A stretch of DNA of 64,000 bases from Luidia sarsii (GCA_949987565.1 OX465114.1:124001-188000), one strand, 5' to 3'. Shown: positions 1-7,925, counted from the first letter of the stretch. Numbers and translations are program-made. The notes: generated from the letters alone by a model not told the origin.

Positions 1-26
1 AACGCGTTGAGTTTTTTCTTCATCTA
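1..26 (+). repeat. Left flank: end of a 47-bp satellite unit
   Basis: These bases match the second half of the 47-bp satellite unit (AACGCGTTGAG, then a T-rich stretch, then CTTCATCTA). They show that the window opens inside the array and that the retrotransposon interrupted a satellite unit. The unit resumes at 6313 with TTTAGTAG after the duplicated ATCTA. Confidence 0.95.
22..26. other. Target site duplication, left copy (ATCTA)
   Basis: ATCTA directly abuts the TGTTAC start of the left LTR and recurs at 6308-6312 directly after the GTAACA end of the right LTR. A 5-bp duplication is normal for Ty3/gypsy integrases. Removing the element and one copy restores a regular 47-bp unit. Confidence 0.95.
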
Positions 27-31
27 TGTTA

Positions 32-49
32 CGTACGAGAGTTCGTACG
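32..49. other. Perfect inverted repeat near the U5 end of the 3' LTR
   Basis: CGTACGA (32-38) and TCGTACG (43-49) are reverse complements separated by four bases (GAGT). They lie five bases inside the LTR terminus. The same hairpin occurs in the other LTR at 5592-5609, where it would sit in the RNA leader shortly before the primer-binding site. A structural role in the RNA or in integrase end recognition is inference. Confidence 0.6.
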
Positions 50-116
50 GCAGAAGACGGGAACAAGAACTCTAAAATTACGGGCAGATGAGGCAAGCAA
101 ATATATTTAAAGTGCA

Positions 117-122
117 TTTAAT
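117..122 (-). promoter_or_regulatory. Possible polyadenylation signal ATTAAA in the 3' LTR
   Basis: On the element's coding strand these bases read ATTAAA, the commonest variant of AATAAA. They lie about 90 bases before the LTR end, a plausible place for the R/U5 boundary. No AATAAA was seen on the coding strand of the LTR. The identical copy is at 5677-5682. The motif is short and common in AT-rich DNA. Confidence 0.25.
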
Positions 123-747
123 CAACTGAAAACTTCTCATGCATGCACTAACAACAAAACAACGTTAGAGACTTAACGTGCAAAAACGAGAACAGTTATT
201 ACTAAATCGAGACATTAATAAGGGATGAATTAAGCAAGGAATTAAGGCAGTTGCATATATAATGCAACGATCGGGGTAAATCATAGTCGGCCGAATATAA
301 TTACCAAAAATAAGGTGAGCCCAAGATCGGACGAAAAGGCCCCGCTCAGCCGGTGTTGTTGCCAAAAGGGGCACAGCCGTCGGGCCCAGCACCTCCACGC
401 CCAGACATCCAGTCAGCCAAGCCAAGACAGGGAGGTTGGACCCATCAGGAGCTTCAACTTCACGGCGGTGGAGCCACGACGATCCAGGGTCCTCGAGTCC
501 TCCAGCGTTGTCGGCTTCAGTCCGGTCTGGCGGCGAAGACACGTTGAAGGGGCGGACGATAGGGAGGGGCCGGGCCGACGCTGGCTTTTTCAAACGGCAT
601 ACATGTATAGCCTACTATGCACACCAACACCGACTGAGGCCGAAGTAATGGCTGAATGGGCCTTTTAAAGGGTTCTACTCAATGCATGAGCGAACACCAC
701 TCATTGTATAGAGAGGCATGTTTTGCATACCGACTGGGGTGGTAACA

Positions 748-758
748 TTCTCCCCTCC
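748..758 (-). other. Polypurine tract for plus-strand priming
   Basis: On the coding strand the eleven bases directly before the 3' LTR read GGAGGGGAGAA, all purine. This is the expected position and composition of the RNase H-resistant primer for plus-strand DNA synthesis. Confidence 0.88.
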
Positions 759-914
759 ATAAAAAAAGTTTGAACGATAGGAAAACTTTTCATTCAAATA
801 TAACCTTATACAAAATATACAGTTAACATACAATATAACTCAATGCATTCCAAATTATGTTACATCGGTAAATTCAAAATCCATTTTTAGAACACATTTC
901 AACCCTCGTTTACT
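759..914 (-). other. 3' untranslated internal region, no env
   Basis: These 156 bases lie between the gag-pol stop and the polypurine tract. They are AT-rich and include a run of seven T on the coding strand just before the PPT. There is no room for an envelope gene, and no further reading frame is visible. Confidence 0.8.
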
Positions 915-3900
915 TTAATCATAACATCGAGACAACGTGTCTGCGATAACATTATCTTTTCCTTTGATGTGACGAATTTCGAGGGAGAATTCTTGTAAAG
1001 CTAAACTCCATCTTAACAACCTTTGATTCTTAGTTTTCATTCTGTTCAGAAAGGTCAAAGGGTTGTGATCAGTAAATACCAAGAGTGGTTTTGATGCTGA
1101 CTCTAAGTACACCGCAAAATGTTCTAAGGACAAAACTAATGCCAATGTTTCCTTTTCTACTGTGGAGTAATTCCTCTGATGGCGACTCAGTTTCTTTGAG
1201 AAGTAAAGAACTGGGTGCATTATTCCACAGTCATCTTCTTGCATGAGTACTGAGCCGATTCCCACGTCACTGGCATCAGTTATAAGAGCGAATGGCTTTT
1301 TAAAGTTTGGAGCAGCAAGGATTGGTGCAGACATGAGCATTTTCTTTATCTTTTCGAATGCCTGATTGCAGTCATCATTCCAGACAAATTTAGCGTTTTT
1401 GGCCAGTAAGTTTGTGAGCGGAGAAATAACATCTGAAAAATTACGACAAAATTTTCGATAAAAACCAGCCATTCCAAGAAAACGCATCAACCCTTTTTTT
1501 GTTTGAGGTCGTGGAAAGTGAGCGATGGCTTCAACCTTTGCGTTCACTGGTCTGACTTCTCCTTGTCCCACTTCATGACCTAGAAAAGTTATTCTGGCTT
1601 TTCCAATCTGGCTTTTAGACAAATTAACAGTTAATTTAGCTTGAGAGAGCCGATCGAATAAAGCTTCTGTATGATCAATGTGCTCTTTCCAAGTGTCATT
1701 ATATATAACAATGTCGTCAATGTACACTTCAGTGTTTTCTAACCCTGTGGTAACTCGATTCATAATTCGCTGAAAGGTAGCAGGGGCGTTCATCATACCA
1801 AATGGCAACACTTTATACTGATATAAACCATGTGGGGTGACGAACGCAGAAATTTCTTTCGCCCTTTCCGTCAACGGTACCTGCCAATACCCTTTCAGCA
1901 AATCATATGAACTTACATACTTAGCACTACCAATCTTGTCAATATAATCATCAACCCTAGGGAGTGGATAAGTATCAGGTTTAGTAACAGCATTAACTTT
2001 CCTGAAATCAGTACAAAATCTCATAGACCCATCTTGCTTGGGCACTAATATACACGGGGAACTCCATGAACTGTTACTCTCCTCAATAATATCATTTTCT
2101 CTCATATACTGAATTTCTTTTAAAATGAGCGATTGTTTAATCGGCCCACATCTGTAAGGATGCTGTTTAATTGGCGAAGCATTTCCAACATCTACGTCGT
2201 GTTCAGTAATATCAGTTTTGGAAGGTACATCAGAAAATAATTGTCTATTCTTGTTTAACAACTCAGACATTTCTGATTTCTGATCTGGCGTTAAGTGTTG
2301 CAACTTGTCATCCAGCTTAGTTAAAATCTGAGAATTACTTAGTTTAATATTATCGCCTGGCACATGACAATCATCAGCTTCGTCAGAATTTATTACTGTA
2401 CTTATAGCTACTGTATCAGTTTTCTTTTCTGACGGTCGGGCATAATAACGTTTCAGCATATTTACATGACACAACTGTCTTTTCTTTCGCCTATCGGGAG
2501 TCTTAACAATGTAATCTAAATCACTTACTTTACTTTCGATTACATAAGGGCCACTATAGCGGGCTTGAAGTGGTTGTCCTAACATTGGCATCAAAACAAG
2601 TACTTGGTCACCTGTGTCAAAACTACGACTTCGGGCTTTACGATCATACCAAGTTTTCATATCTGACTGAACTGTCTCAAGGTGTTTCTTGGCAAGTTCA
2701 CATACATTCCTTAGACGTTGTTTAAGTTTTATAACATAGTTTAGAACGCTATCAGTACTTTCATCACTATCCAGCCACTTTTCTTTTACTAGAGCCAATG
2801 GCCCTTTCACATTGCGTCCAAAAACTAATTCAAATGGGCTAAATCCCAATGACTCGTTTGGAACTTCCCGAATAGCAAAAAGAAGTAACGGAAGCCCTTC
2901 ATTCCAATCCTTACTATGTTCAACACAATATGCTTTAATCATCGATTTTAGGGTTTGGTGGAATCTTTCGAGAGCACCTTGACTCTGAGGATGATAAGCA
3001 CTGGACGTTATAGTATCAATACCCAAAACACCAAGTTGGTCTCGGAACATTTTGGATGTGAAGTTTGTTCCCTGGTCACTTTGAACCACCTTGGGAAGGC
3101 CAAAACGGGTAAAGAATGAAATCAATGCTTCACTTACAGGTTTAGCTTTTATCGACCGCAAGGGGATCGCTTCCATATATCTAGTCGAGGAACACATGAT
3201 ACTGAGTATATACTGATGTCCCGACTTAGCTTTGGGTAATGGTCCTACACAATCAACAATGACTCGGCTGAATGGTTCATTCATAGTTGGTATGGGCTTC
3301 AAAGGTGCCTTAGGTGGGTGTTGATTTGGTTTACCAATCAATTGACAAATGTGACAAGTTCGGCAATATTCGGCAACAGACCGTTTAAGGTTAGGCCAAT
3401 AAAAATTCTGCAAAATACGATCATATGTTTTTGTTACTCCTAAGTGTCCCGCCATGGGAGTGTCGTGCGCCAGATTCATTATATGATTCTGATATTTTCT
3501 AGGAACAACTACTTGATTGACAACTTTCCACTCTTCATCGGCGGAGACAAACGGGGGTCTCCACTTTCGCATGAGGACACCATTGTTTACATAATAACAA
3601 ACTGGTACTTTAGCAGTTTCGTCTTCACTCAATGCAGTCTGGCTTAAGTTAGTCAGAATCGGATCTTTCCTTTGTTCAGAAATTAGATCCCTCCTACTTA
3701 TCAAAATATCACTGGACATGTTAAACTGAACGTCCGAGGTATCCTCCTGAGGAGACATAAGTGGCTCATCCATAAATGTACCTCTCAAATCAATGTCATC
3801 TACGTGATCTAACGCATCACTACGAGACATGTCGACTTCTTTTGTCATTAATCTAGTTGTTACACATGAAGGAAAGATACCCGGAATATCTTCCTCTAGC

Positions 3901-5474
3901 TGAGCGGTATTATTTTCAATACCCGCTGTTTCTTCCATTTCTGGTTCGACAATAACTTTGCGACCAGCTACATCATTTCCTAGGAGCAGGTTTACACCTT
4001 CTAATCCTTTAGGTAAACTTGGGGTCACCCCAACTGTCACAGGTCCTGCTACCAAATCAGACTGTAATTTAATGTGATGGAGGGGCACTTCAAGACAACC
4101 ACTGCCAACACCAGTTATCATAACATTATTTCCCACATATGACTGAGCATCCAAGGGAATAACACCTTTAAGAAGTAAGGACTGAGAGGCTCCTGTGTCT
4201 CTAAGTATAACAACTGGATACTGGGGTGAGTCGATATCACTTTCAACAAGTGAAATAAATCCCTTAGTAATGAAGGGAAGAAAGCCCTCACTTAAGTCAG
4301 ATAGCGAGCCTTTGACTTCCTCATGAATATCAGGGAACGAGGACAATGGAACACTCTTAGTAAAGCCTACCGGCTTAGAGTGACCAGTAGCACCAGCCTG
4401 TAGTACTCTTGCATATGCAAAGCACTTCGATTTGATATGGCCTGGTTTCTTACAGTATGCACAAGTCACGGTTGACTTATTGTACGGCGTGTCCCGCTTT
4501 TCACTAGTCCCTGAATTTTCAACGTCGGGTTTTATATCTTCTAACTTAGAAGAATGAGGAGGACCATATTTAGCCCGACGTTTGCTAGGGTTATAACTAC
4601 CCTTAGCAAAATTTTGTTTATGCGTCAAAGCATAATCATCAGCTAATCGAGCTGCTTTGTGTAATTCTTGAACTTGCTGTTCCTCTAAATGCATTTTTAC
4701 ATCATCTGGGACACAACCTTTAAAGTCCTCCAAAAGCATGACTTGCCGTAACTTTGCAAAATCACTGCCAACATTACATGAATTACACCATCTGTCAAAG
4801 AGACTTTCTTTCTCACGTGAGAATTCAACATAACTCTGCCTGTCCTGCCTTTTTGCATTCCTAAATTTCTGCCTATAAGCCTCAGGTACTTGTTCGTAAG
4901 CTTTTAGAATAGCCGACTTAACAACCGCATAGTCTTTACTTTGTTCAACAGGGAGTGCCGAATACACCTGCTGGGCTTTGCCAGTCAGAACACTCTGTAA
5001 CATCAGGGTTCGCATATCTGAAGGCCACTGAAGCCTATCTGCTACCCTTTCGAACTGACCAAAGTATTTATCTATTTCTTTTTCCTGAAAAGGTGGAACT
5101 AAGCGAATGTTTTTACTCGGATCAAAAGCTATGGTATGGGAAGTGGACTGTTTTAACTTGGCTAAACCCAACTCAACTTCGGCTTTTTTTCTCTGCTCGA
5201 CTTGAATCTCAAGCTCTAGTTCTTTTAGTCTAATTGCAGCTTCCTCTGAAAAATTATTACTTTCTGCAGTTTGAGGCTCTAAAATGCCTTCATCAACAAA
5301 GAATTCAATAAGGACAGCCTTTATATCCGCTTTTTTCATATTAGCAAGCACAGAAACATTGTAATGCTTAGCTAAGTCGAACAACTCCGTCCGCTTCAAT
5401 ACATTTAATTTAGTCTCCGAAGGAGAGGATTCAAAAGCAGCTGCAAATTCACTCATGTCAAATTTGTTTGCCAT
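915..5474 (-). CDS. gag-pol: Gag-Pol polyprotein, order Gag-PR-IN-RT-RH
   Basis: The 1519-residue polyprotein has no stop or frameshift. Gag (about 1-360) has a short coiled coil (about 77-110), a SCAN-like capsid region (about 195-285) and a CCHC knuckle C338, C341, H346, C351. Protease carries DTGA at 426-429 and LLLGND at 496-501. Integrase (about 610-1015) has H670, H677, C707, C710, then D741, D800 and E836 (35 residues between the last two), then GPY at 975-977. RT (about 1090-1300) has D1191, LPFG at 1223-1226 and YIDD at 1251-1254. RNase H (about 1390-1515) has D1400, E1440/E1442, D1469 and D1512. The start is the first ATG of the frame, with A at -3 and G at +4, 112 bases after the 5' LTR. 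Gag and Pol share one frame, so separation must rely on protease. How Gag excess is achieved is not evident. No env or chromodomain was found. Confidence 0.96.
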   Translation of the reverse strand: MANKFDMSEFAAAFESSPSETKLNVLKRTELFDLAKHYNVSVLANMKKADIKAVLIEFFVDEGILEPQTAESNNFSEEAAIRLKELELEIQVEQRKKAEVELGLAKLKQSTSHTIAFDPSKNIRLVPPFQEKEIDKYFGQFERVADRLQWPSDMRTLMLQSVLTGKAQQVYSALPVEQSKDYAVVKSAILKAYEQVPEAYRQKFRNAKRQDRQSYVEFSREKESLFDRWCNSCNVGSDFAKLRQVMLLEDFKGCVPDDVKMHLEEQQVQELHKAARLADDYALTHKQNFAKGSYNPSKRRAKYGPPHSSKLEDIKPDVENSGTSEKRDTPYNKSTVTCAYCKKPGHIKSKCFAYARVLQAGATGHSKPVGFTKSVPLSSFPDIHEEVKGSLSDLSEGFLPFITKGFISLVESDIDSPQYPVVILRDTGASQSLLLKGVIPLDAQSYVGNNVMITGVGSGCLEVPLHHIKLQSDLVAGPVTVGVTPSLPKGLEGVNLLLGNDVAGRKVIVEPEMEETAGIENNTAQLEEDIPGIFPSCVTTRLMTKEVDMSRSDALDHVDDIDLRGTFMDEPLMSPQEDTSDVQFNMSSDILISRRDLISEQRKDPILTNLSQTALSEDETAKVPVCYYVNNGVLMRKWRPPFVSADEEWKVVNQVVVPRKYQNHIMNLAHDTPMAGHLGVTKTYDRILQNFYWPNLKRSVAEYCRTCHICQLIGKPNQHPPKAPLKPIPTMNEPFSRVIVDCVGPLPKAKSGHQYILSIMCSSTRYMEAIPLRSIKAKPVSEALISFFTRFGLPKVVQSDQGTNFTSKMFRDQLGVLGIDTITSSAYHPQSQGALERFHQTLKSMIKAYCVEHSKDWNEGLPLLLFAIREVPNESLGFSPFELVFGRNVKGPLALVKEKWLDSDESTDSVLNYVIKLKQRLRNVCELAKKHLETVQSDMKTWYDRKARSRSFDTGDQVLVLMPMLGQPLQARYSGPYVIESKVSDLDYIVKTPDRRKKRQLCHVNMLKRYYARPSEKKTDTVAISTVINSDEADDCHVPGDNIKLSNSQILTKLDDKLQHLTPDQKSEMSELLNKNRQLFSDVPSKTDITEHDVDVGNASPIKQHPYRCGPIKQSLILKEIQYMRENDIIEESNSSWSSPCILVPKQDGSMRFCTDFRKVNAVTKPDTYPLPRVDDYIDKIGSAKYVSSYDLLKGYWQVPLTERAKEISAFVTPHGLYQYKVLPFGMMNAPATFQRIMNRVTTGLENTEVYIDDIVIYNDTWKEHIDHTEALFDRLSQAKLTVNLSKSQIGKARITFLGHEVGQGEVRPVNAKVEAIAHFPRPQTKKGLMRFLGMAGFYRKFCRNFSDVISPLTNLLAKNAKFVWNDDCNQAFEKIKKMLMSAPILAAPNFKKPFALITDASDVGIGSVLMQEDDCGIMHPVLYFSKKLSRHQRNYSTVEKETLALVLSLEHFAVYLESASKPLLVFTDHNPLTFLNRMKTKNQRLLRWSLALQEFSLEIRHIKGKDNVIADTLSRCYD
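930..1307 (-). other. RNase H region of Pol
   Basis: Residues about 1390-1515. TDASDVGIGSVL carries D1400, YSTVEKETLA carries E1440/E1442, FTDHNPLTFL carries D1469 and ADTLSR carries D1512. The protein ends four residues after this last block, so RNase H is the C-terminal domain. Confidence 0.93.
1575..2207 (-). other. Reverse transcriptase region of Pol
   Basis: Residues about 1090-1300. Conserved blocks in order are SSPCILVPKQDG, FCTDFRKVN, YPLPRVDD, DLLKGYWQVPL (with catalytic D1191), LPFGMMNAPATFQR, YIDDIVIY (catalytic D1253 and D1254) and FLGHEV. These are canonical Ty3/gypsy RT blocks with no missing catalytic residue. Confidence 0.95.
2430..3647 (-). other. Integrase region of Pol, placed before RT
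   Basis: Residues about 610-1015. The HHCC zinc domain (H670-X6-H677-X29-C707-X2-C710) precedes the DDE core (D741, D800, E836). The C-terminal GPY/F module contains SGPYVIE near 974-980 and ends near HVNMLKRYY. In most Ty3/gypsy elements this block follows RNase H; here it lies between protease and RT. Confidence 0.93.
3930..4232 (-). other. Aspartic protease region of Pol
   Basis: Residues about 415-515. The catalytic DTGA(S) follows a hydrophobic strand (VVILR), and the LLLGND segment about 70 residues later matches the second conserved block of retropepsins. It functions as a dimer to cut the polyprotein. About 95 residues of acidic linker without a recognised motif separate it from integrase. 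Confidence 0.85.
4395..5474 (-). other. Gag region: SCAN-like capsid and zinc knuckle
   Basis: Residues 1-360. The N-terminal 60 residues are helical-looking and are followed by a charged segment rich in E, K and L. Residues 125-290 look like capsid. Within them, the stretch from AYRQKFR (199-205) to ARLADDYA (275-282) has the layout of the vertebrate SCAN domain, which is reported to descend from a Gmr1-like Gag. A basic tract (298-302) precedes the CX2CX4HX4C nucleic-acid-binding knuckle at 338-351. The C-terminal border is approximate. Confidence 0.8.
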
Positions 5475-5564
5475 GGTTGAGGTTCAAGTCAAAATTCTAA
5501 TAAAATGATAACTTACTATCAACCTAACTATAGATAATGTATGGCTCGTACTATATTGTTCAGG
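5475..5564 (-). other. Untranslated leader between PBS and gag
   Basis: Ninety AT-rich bases separate the primer-binding site from the gag ATG. No other ATG-initiated frame of note lies in this stretch on the coding strand. Packaging or dimer signals could be here but none is recognisable. Confidence 0.6.
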
Positions 5565-5582
5565 CTCCCGGACAGGCCCCCA
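5565..5582 (-). other. tRNA primer-binding site
   Basis: On the coding strand the 5' LTR is followed by GAAT and then TGGGGGCCTGTCCGGGAG. The TGG start pairs with a tRNA CCA tail, and the next 15 bases would pair with the acceptor and T arms. The four-base gap after the LTR is within the usual range. I did not assign the tRNA species. Confidence 0.85.
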
Positions 5583-5591
5583 ATTCTGTTA

Positions 5592-5609
5592 CGTACGAGA
5601 GTTCGTACG
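5592..5609. other. U5 inverted repeat, copy in the 5' LTR
   Basis: CGTACGA and TCGTACG with a four-base loop, ending five bases before the LTR/leader junction. In the genomic RNA the hairpin would lie less than 15 bases before the primer-binding site. Confidence 0.6.
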
Positions 5610-6222
5610 GCAGAAGACGGGAACAAGAACTCTAAAATTACGGGCAGATGAGGCAAGCAAATATATTTAAAGTGCATTTAATCAACTGAAAACTTCTCAT
5701 GCATGCACTAACAACAAAACAACGTTAGAGACTTAACGTGCAAAAACGAGAACAGTTATTACTAAATCGAGACATTAATAAGGGATGAATTAAGCAAGGA
5801 ATTAAGGCAGTTGCATATATAATGCAACGATCGGGGTAAATCATAGTCGGCCGAATATAATTACCAAAAATAAGGTGAGCCCAAGATCGGACGAAAAGGC
5901 CCCGCTCAGCCGGTGTTGTTGCCAAAAGGGGCACAGCCGTCGGGCCCAGCACCTCCACGCCCAGACATCCAGTCAGCCAAGCCAAGACAGGGAGGTTGGA
6001 CCCATCAGGAGCTTCAACTTCACGGCGGTGGAGCCACGACGATCCAGGGTCCTCGAGTCCTCCAGCGTTGTCGGCTTCAGTCCGGTCTGGCGGCGAAGAC
6101 ACGTTGAAGGGGCGGACGATAGGGAGGGGCCGGGCCGACGCTGGCTTTTTCAAACGGCATACATGTATAGCCTACTATGCACACCAACACCGACTGAGGC
6201 CGAAGTAATGGCTGAATGGGCC

Positions 6223-6229
6223 TTTTAAA
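6223..6229 (-). promoter_or_regulatory. Possible TATA box of the 5' LTR promoter
   Basis: The coding strand reads CCCTTTAAAAGGCC, a TTTAAA-type core, about 80 bases into the LTR from its 5' end. The matching copy in the other LTR is at 663-669. If it is used, transcription would start near 6190-6200, leaving a very short U3. This is motif and position evidence only. Confidence 0.35.
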
Positions 6230-6307
6230 GGGTTCTACTCAATGCATGAGCGAACACCACTCATTGTATAGAGAGGCATGTTTTGCATACCGACTGGGGT
6301 GGTAACA

Positions 6308-6312
6308 ATCTA
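6308..6312. other. Target site duplication, right copy (ATCTA)
   Basis: This matches 22-26 exactly and is followed by TTTAGTAG, the continuation of the interrupted satellite unit. Confidence 0.95.
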
Positions 6313-6332
6313 TTTAGTAGTTAGTGCTTGCC

Positions 6333-6342
6333 CAACGCGTTG
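6333..6342. other. 10-bp palindrome CAACGCGTTG, first intact copy after the retrotransposon
   Basis: CAACGCGTTG equals its own reverse complement and recurs in most 47-bp units, making it the most symmetrical part of the satellite. It holds two CpG sites. A role as a protein-binding site is inference; the symmetry is seen directly. Confidence 0.75.
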
Positions 6343-6884
6343 AGTTTGTTCTTCATCTATTTAGCAGTTAGTGCTTGCCCAATGCGTTGAGTTTGTTCTT
6401 CATCTATTTAGCAGTTAGTGCTTGCCTAACGCGTTGAGTTTTTTCTTCATCTATTCAGTAGTTAGTACTTGCCCAACGCGTTGAGTTTGTTCTTCATCTT
6501 TTTAGCAGTTAGTGCTTGCCCAACGCGTTGAGTTTGTTCTGCATCTATTTAGTAGTTAGTGCTTGCCCAAGGCGTTGAGTTTGTTCTTCATCTATTTAGC
6601 AGTTAGTGCTTGCCTAAGGCGTTGAGTTTGTTCTTCATGTATTTAGCAGTTAGTGCTTGCCTAACGCGTTGAGTTTTTTCTTCATCTATTTAGTAGTTAG
6701 TGCTTGCCCAACGCGTTGAGTTTGTTCTTCATCTATTTAGCAGTTAGTGCTTGCCCAATGCGTTGAGTTTGTTCTTCATCTATTTAGTAGTTAGTGCTTG
6801 CCCAACGCGTTGAGTTTGTTCTTCATCTATTTAGCAGTTAGTGCTTGCCCAATGCGTTGAGTTTGTTCTTCGTCTATTTAGCTG

Positions 6885-7226
6885 TTTATAGACCTTTACA
6901 TGTGCAGTGCTTCTTCACGGCTATAATCTTGCAGGCAGAAAAGTGACTGTGCTTATTTTATCCCTGTTACCTCGCAGATCTTTTGACCGTGAACATGGAG
7001 ACGAGCCTTCCCTAAATCCACTGACATTTTGGCACCGACTACGATGAGCGCATCCTGCCATCCATCTGCAACGAGGTCAGTGTCCAAGGTCAACTCACTA
7101 GTGGCCAGAATTGACCTCTTGGGTTTTGAGTGTGGCTATAAGCCAGGCACTCCATGCATGAAGTCAAGTCCCAACGTATTCAGTTACACAGGGTAGCTCT
7201 TCGTCTATTTGGCAATAGTCTATCCT
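6885..7226 (+). repeat. 342-bp cassette C1 (reference copy)
   Basis: The first copy runs from TTTATAGACC to TATCCT, just before GCTTGCCAACGCG. It is unrelated to the 47-mer except at its edges: the last 40 or so bases (CTTCGTCTATTTGGCAATAGTC) resemble a degenerate unit with a small insertion. The core contains the inverted repeats AGGTCAA (7087-7093) / TTGACCT (7111-7117) and TGGCT-ATA-AGCCA. No coding frame, tRNA or transposon ends were recognised. It is preceded by a GCTGTT rather than GCAGTT unit. 699 bp of 47-mers follow. Confidence 0.93.
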
Positions 7227-7925
7227 GCTTGCCAACGCGTTGAGTTTGTTCTTCGTCTATTTAGCAGTTAGTGCTTGCCTAACGCGTTGAGTTTTTTCTT
7301 CATCTATTTAGTAGTTAGTGCTTGCCCGATGTGTTGAGTTTGTTCTTCATCTATTTAGCTGTTAGTGCTTGCCCAATGCGTTGAGTTTGTTCTTCATCTA
7401 TTTAGTAGTTAGTCCTTGCCCAACGCGTTGAGTTTGTTCTTCATCTATTTAGCAGTTAGTGCTTGCCTAACGCGTTGAGTGTTTTCTTCATCTATTCAGT
7501 AGTTAGTGCTTGCCCAACGTGTTGAGTTTGTTCTTCATCTATTTAGCAGTTAGTGCTTGCCTAACGCGTTGAGTTTGTTCTTCATCTATTTAGTAGTTAG
7601 TGCTTGCCCAACGCGTTGAGTTTCTTCTTCATCTATTTAGCAGTTAGTGCTTGCCTAAGGCGTTGAGTTTGTTCTTCATGTATTTAGCAGTTAGTGCTTG
7701 CCTAACGCGTTGAGTTTTTTCTTCATCTATTTAGTAGTTAGTGCTTGCCCAACGCGTTGAGTTTGTTCTTCATCTATTTAGCAGTTAGTGCTTGCCCAAT
7801 GCGTTGAGTTTGTTCTTCATCTATTTAGTAGTTAGTGCTTGCCCAACGCGTTGAGTTTGTTCTTCATCTATTTAGCAGTTAGTGCTTGCCCAATGCGTTG
7901 AGTTTGTTCTTCGTCTATTTAGCTG

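Larger units (their letters stand above)
27..747 (-). repeat. 3' LTR of the retrotransposon (721 bp)
   Basis: Reading along both copies I found no difference from 5587-6307, an offset of 5560 throughout. It begins TGTTAC and ends GTAACA, a 6-bp terminal inverted repeat. The middle (about 320-600) is clearly GC-richer than the AT-rich outer parts. In element orientation the LTR runs from 747 down to 27, so U3 lies near 747 and U5 near 27. Confidence 0.97.
27..6307 (-). mobile_element. Complete Gmr1-like Ty3/gypsy LTR retrotransposon
   Basis: The element is 6281 bp long and is read on the minus strand. Its parts in element order are the 5' LTR (5587-6307), PBS (5565-5582), a single gag-pol frame (5474-915), PPT (758-748) and 3' LTR (747-27), flanked by ATCTA duplications. 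The termini are TGTTAC...GTAACA. The pol order PR-IN-RT-RH, with integrase ahead of reverse transcriptase, is typical of Ty1/copia. However, the RT, RNase H and GPY-type integrase sequences are of Ty3/gypsy type. That combination is what defines the Gmr1 group. Identical LTRs, an open frame and intact catalytic motifs suggest a recent insertion that may still be active. This is one copy, and family membership rests on my reading of motifs and domain order rather than on a tree. Confidence 0.95.
5587..6307 (-). repeat. 5' LTR of the retrotransposon (721 bp)
   Basis: This copy would drive transcription of the element leftwards. It carries the TATA-like motif at 6223-6229, the hairpin at 5592-5609 and the ATTAAA-type site at 5677-5682, and is base-for-base equal to 27-747 as read. 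A 142-codon open frame (6153-5725, minus) lies inside it with no family resemblance; I do not call it a gene. Confidence 0.97.

Noticed and set aside
165..593. 142-codon frame on the minus strand in the left LTR as a gene
   Set aside because: It is an exact copy of the frame in the other LTR, has no recognisable domain, and lies in a GC-rich stretch where long frames arise by chance. Its possible effect in the 5' leader is listed as a finding.
315..668. Plus-strand frames of 117, 64 and 70 codons in the LTRs (also 5875-6228)
   Set aside because: They overlap each other in different frames, lie antisense to the element and show no protein-family features.
759..914. Envelope gene downstream of pol, which would make this a retrovirus-like element
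   Set aside because: Only 156 non-coding bases lie between the pol stop and the polypurine tract.
2430..2560. Chromodomain at the integrase C-terminus
   Set aside because: After the GPY module the sequence runs into a polar linker to RT without the aromatic cage pattern of chromodomains.
3444..3647. Plus-strand frames of 67 and 92 codons (3444-3647, 4955-5233)
   Set aside because: They are antisense shadows of the integrase and Gag coding regions.
6313..7000. Strict 94-bp dimer of alternating GCAG and GTAG units
   Set aside because: The two unit types often alternate, but runs of GCAG units break the pattern repeatedly, so no stable dimer period is supported.
6885..7226. tRNA, SINE or 5S-type gene in the 342-bp cassette
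   Set aside because: No convincing A box and B box pair, no cloverleaf and no A-rich or T-terminator tail. TGGCTATAAGCC resembles an A box only loosely.
6885..7226. Cassette as a DNA transposon or other mobile element
   Set aside because: No terminal inverted repeats, target duplication or coding capacity. Its right edge grades into a degenerate 47-mer, and all copies share one orientation and phase.
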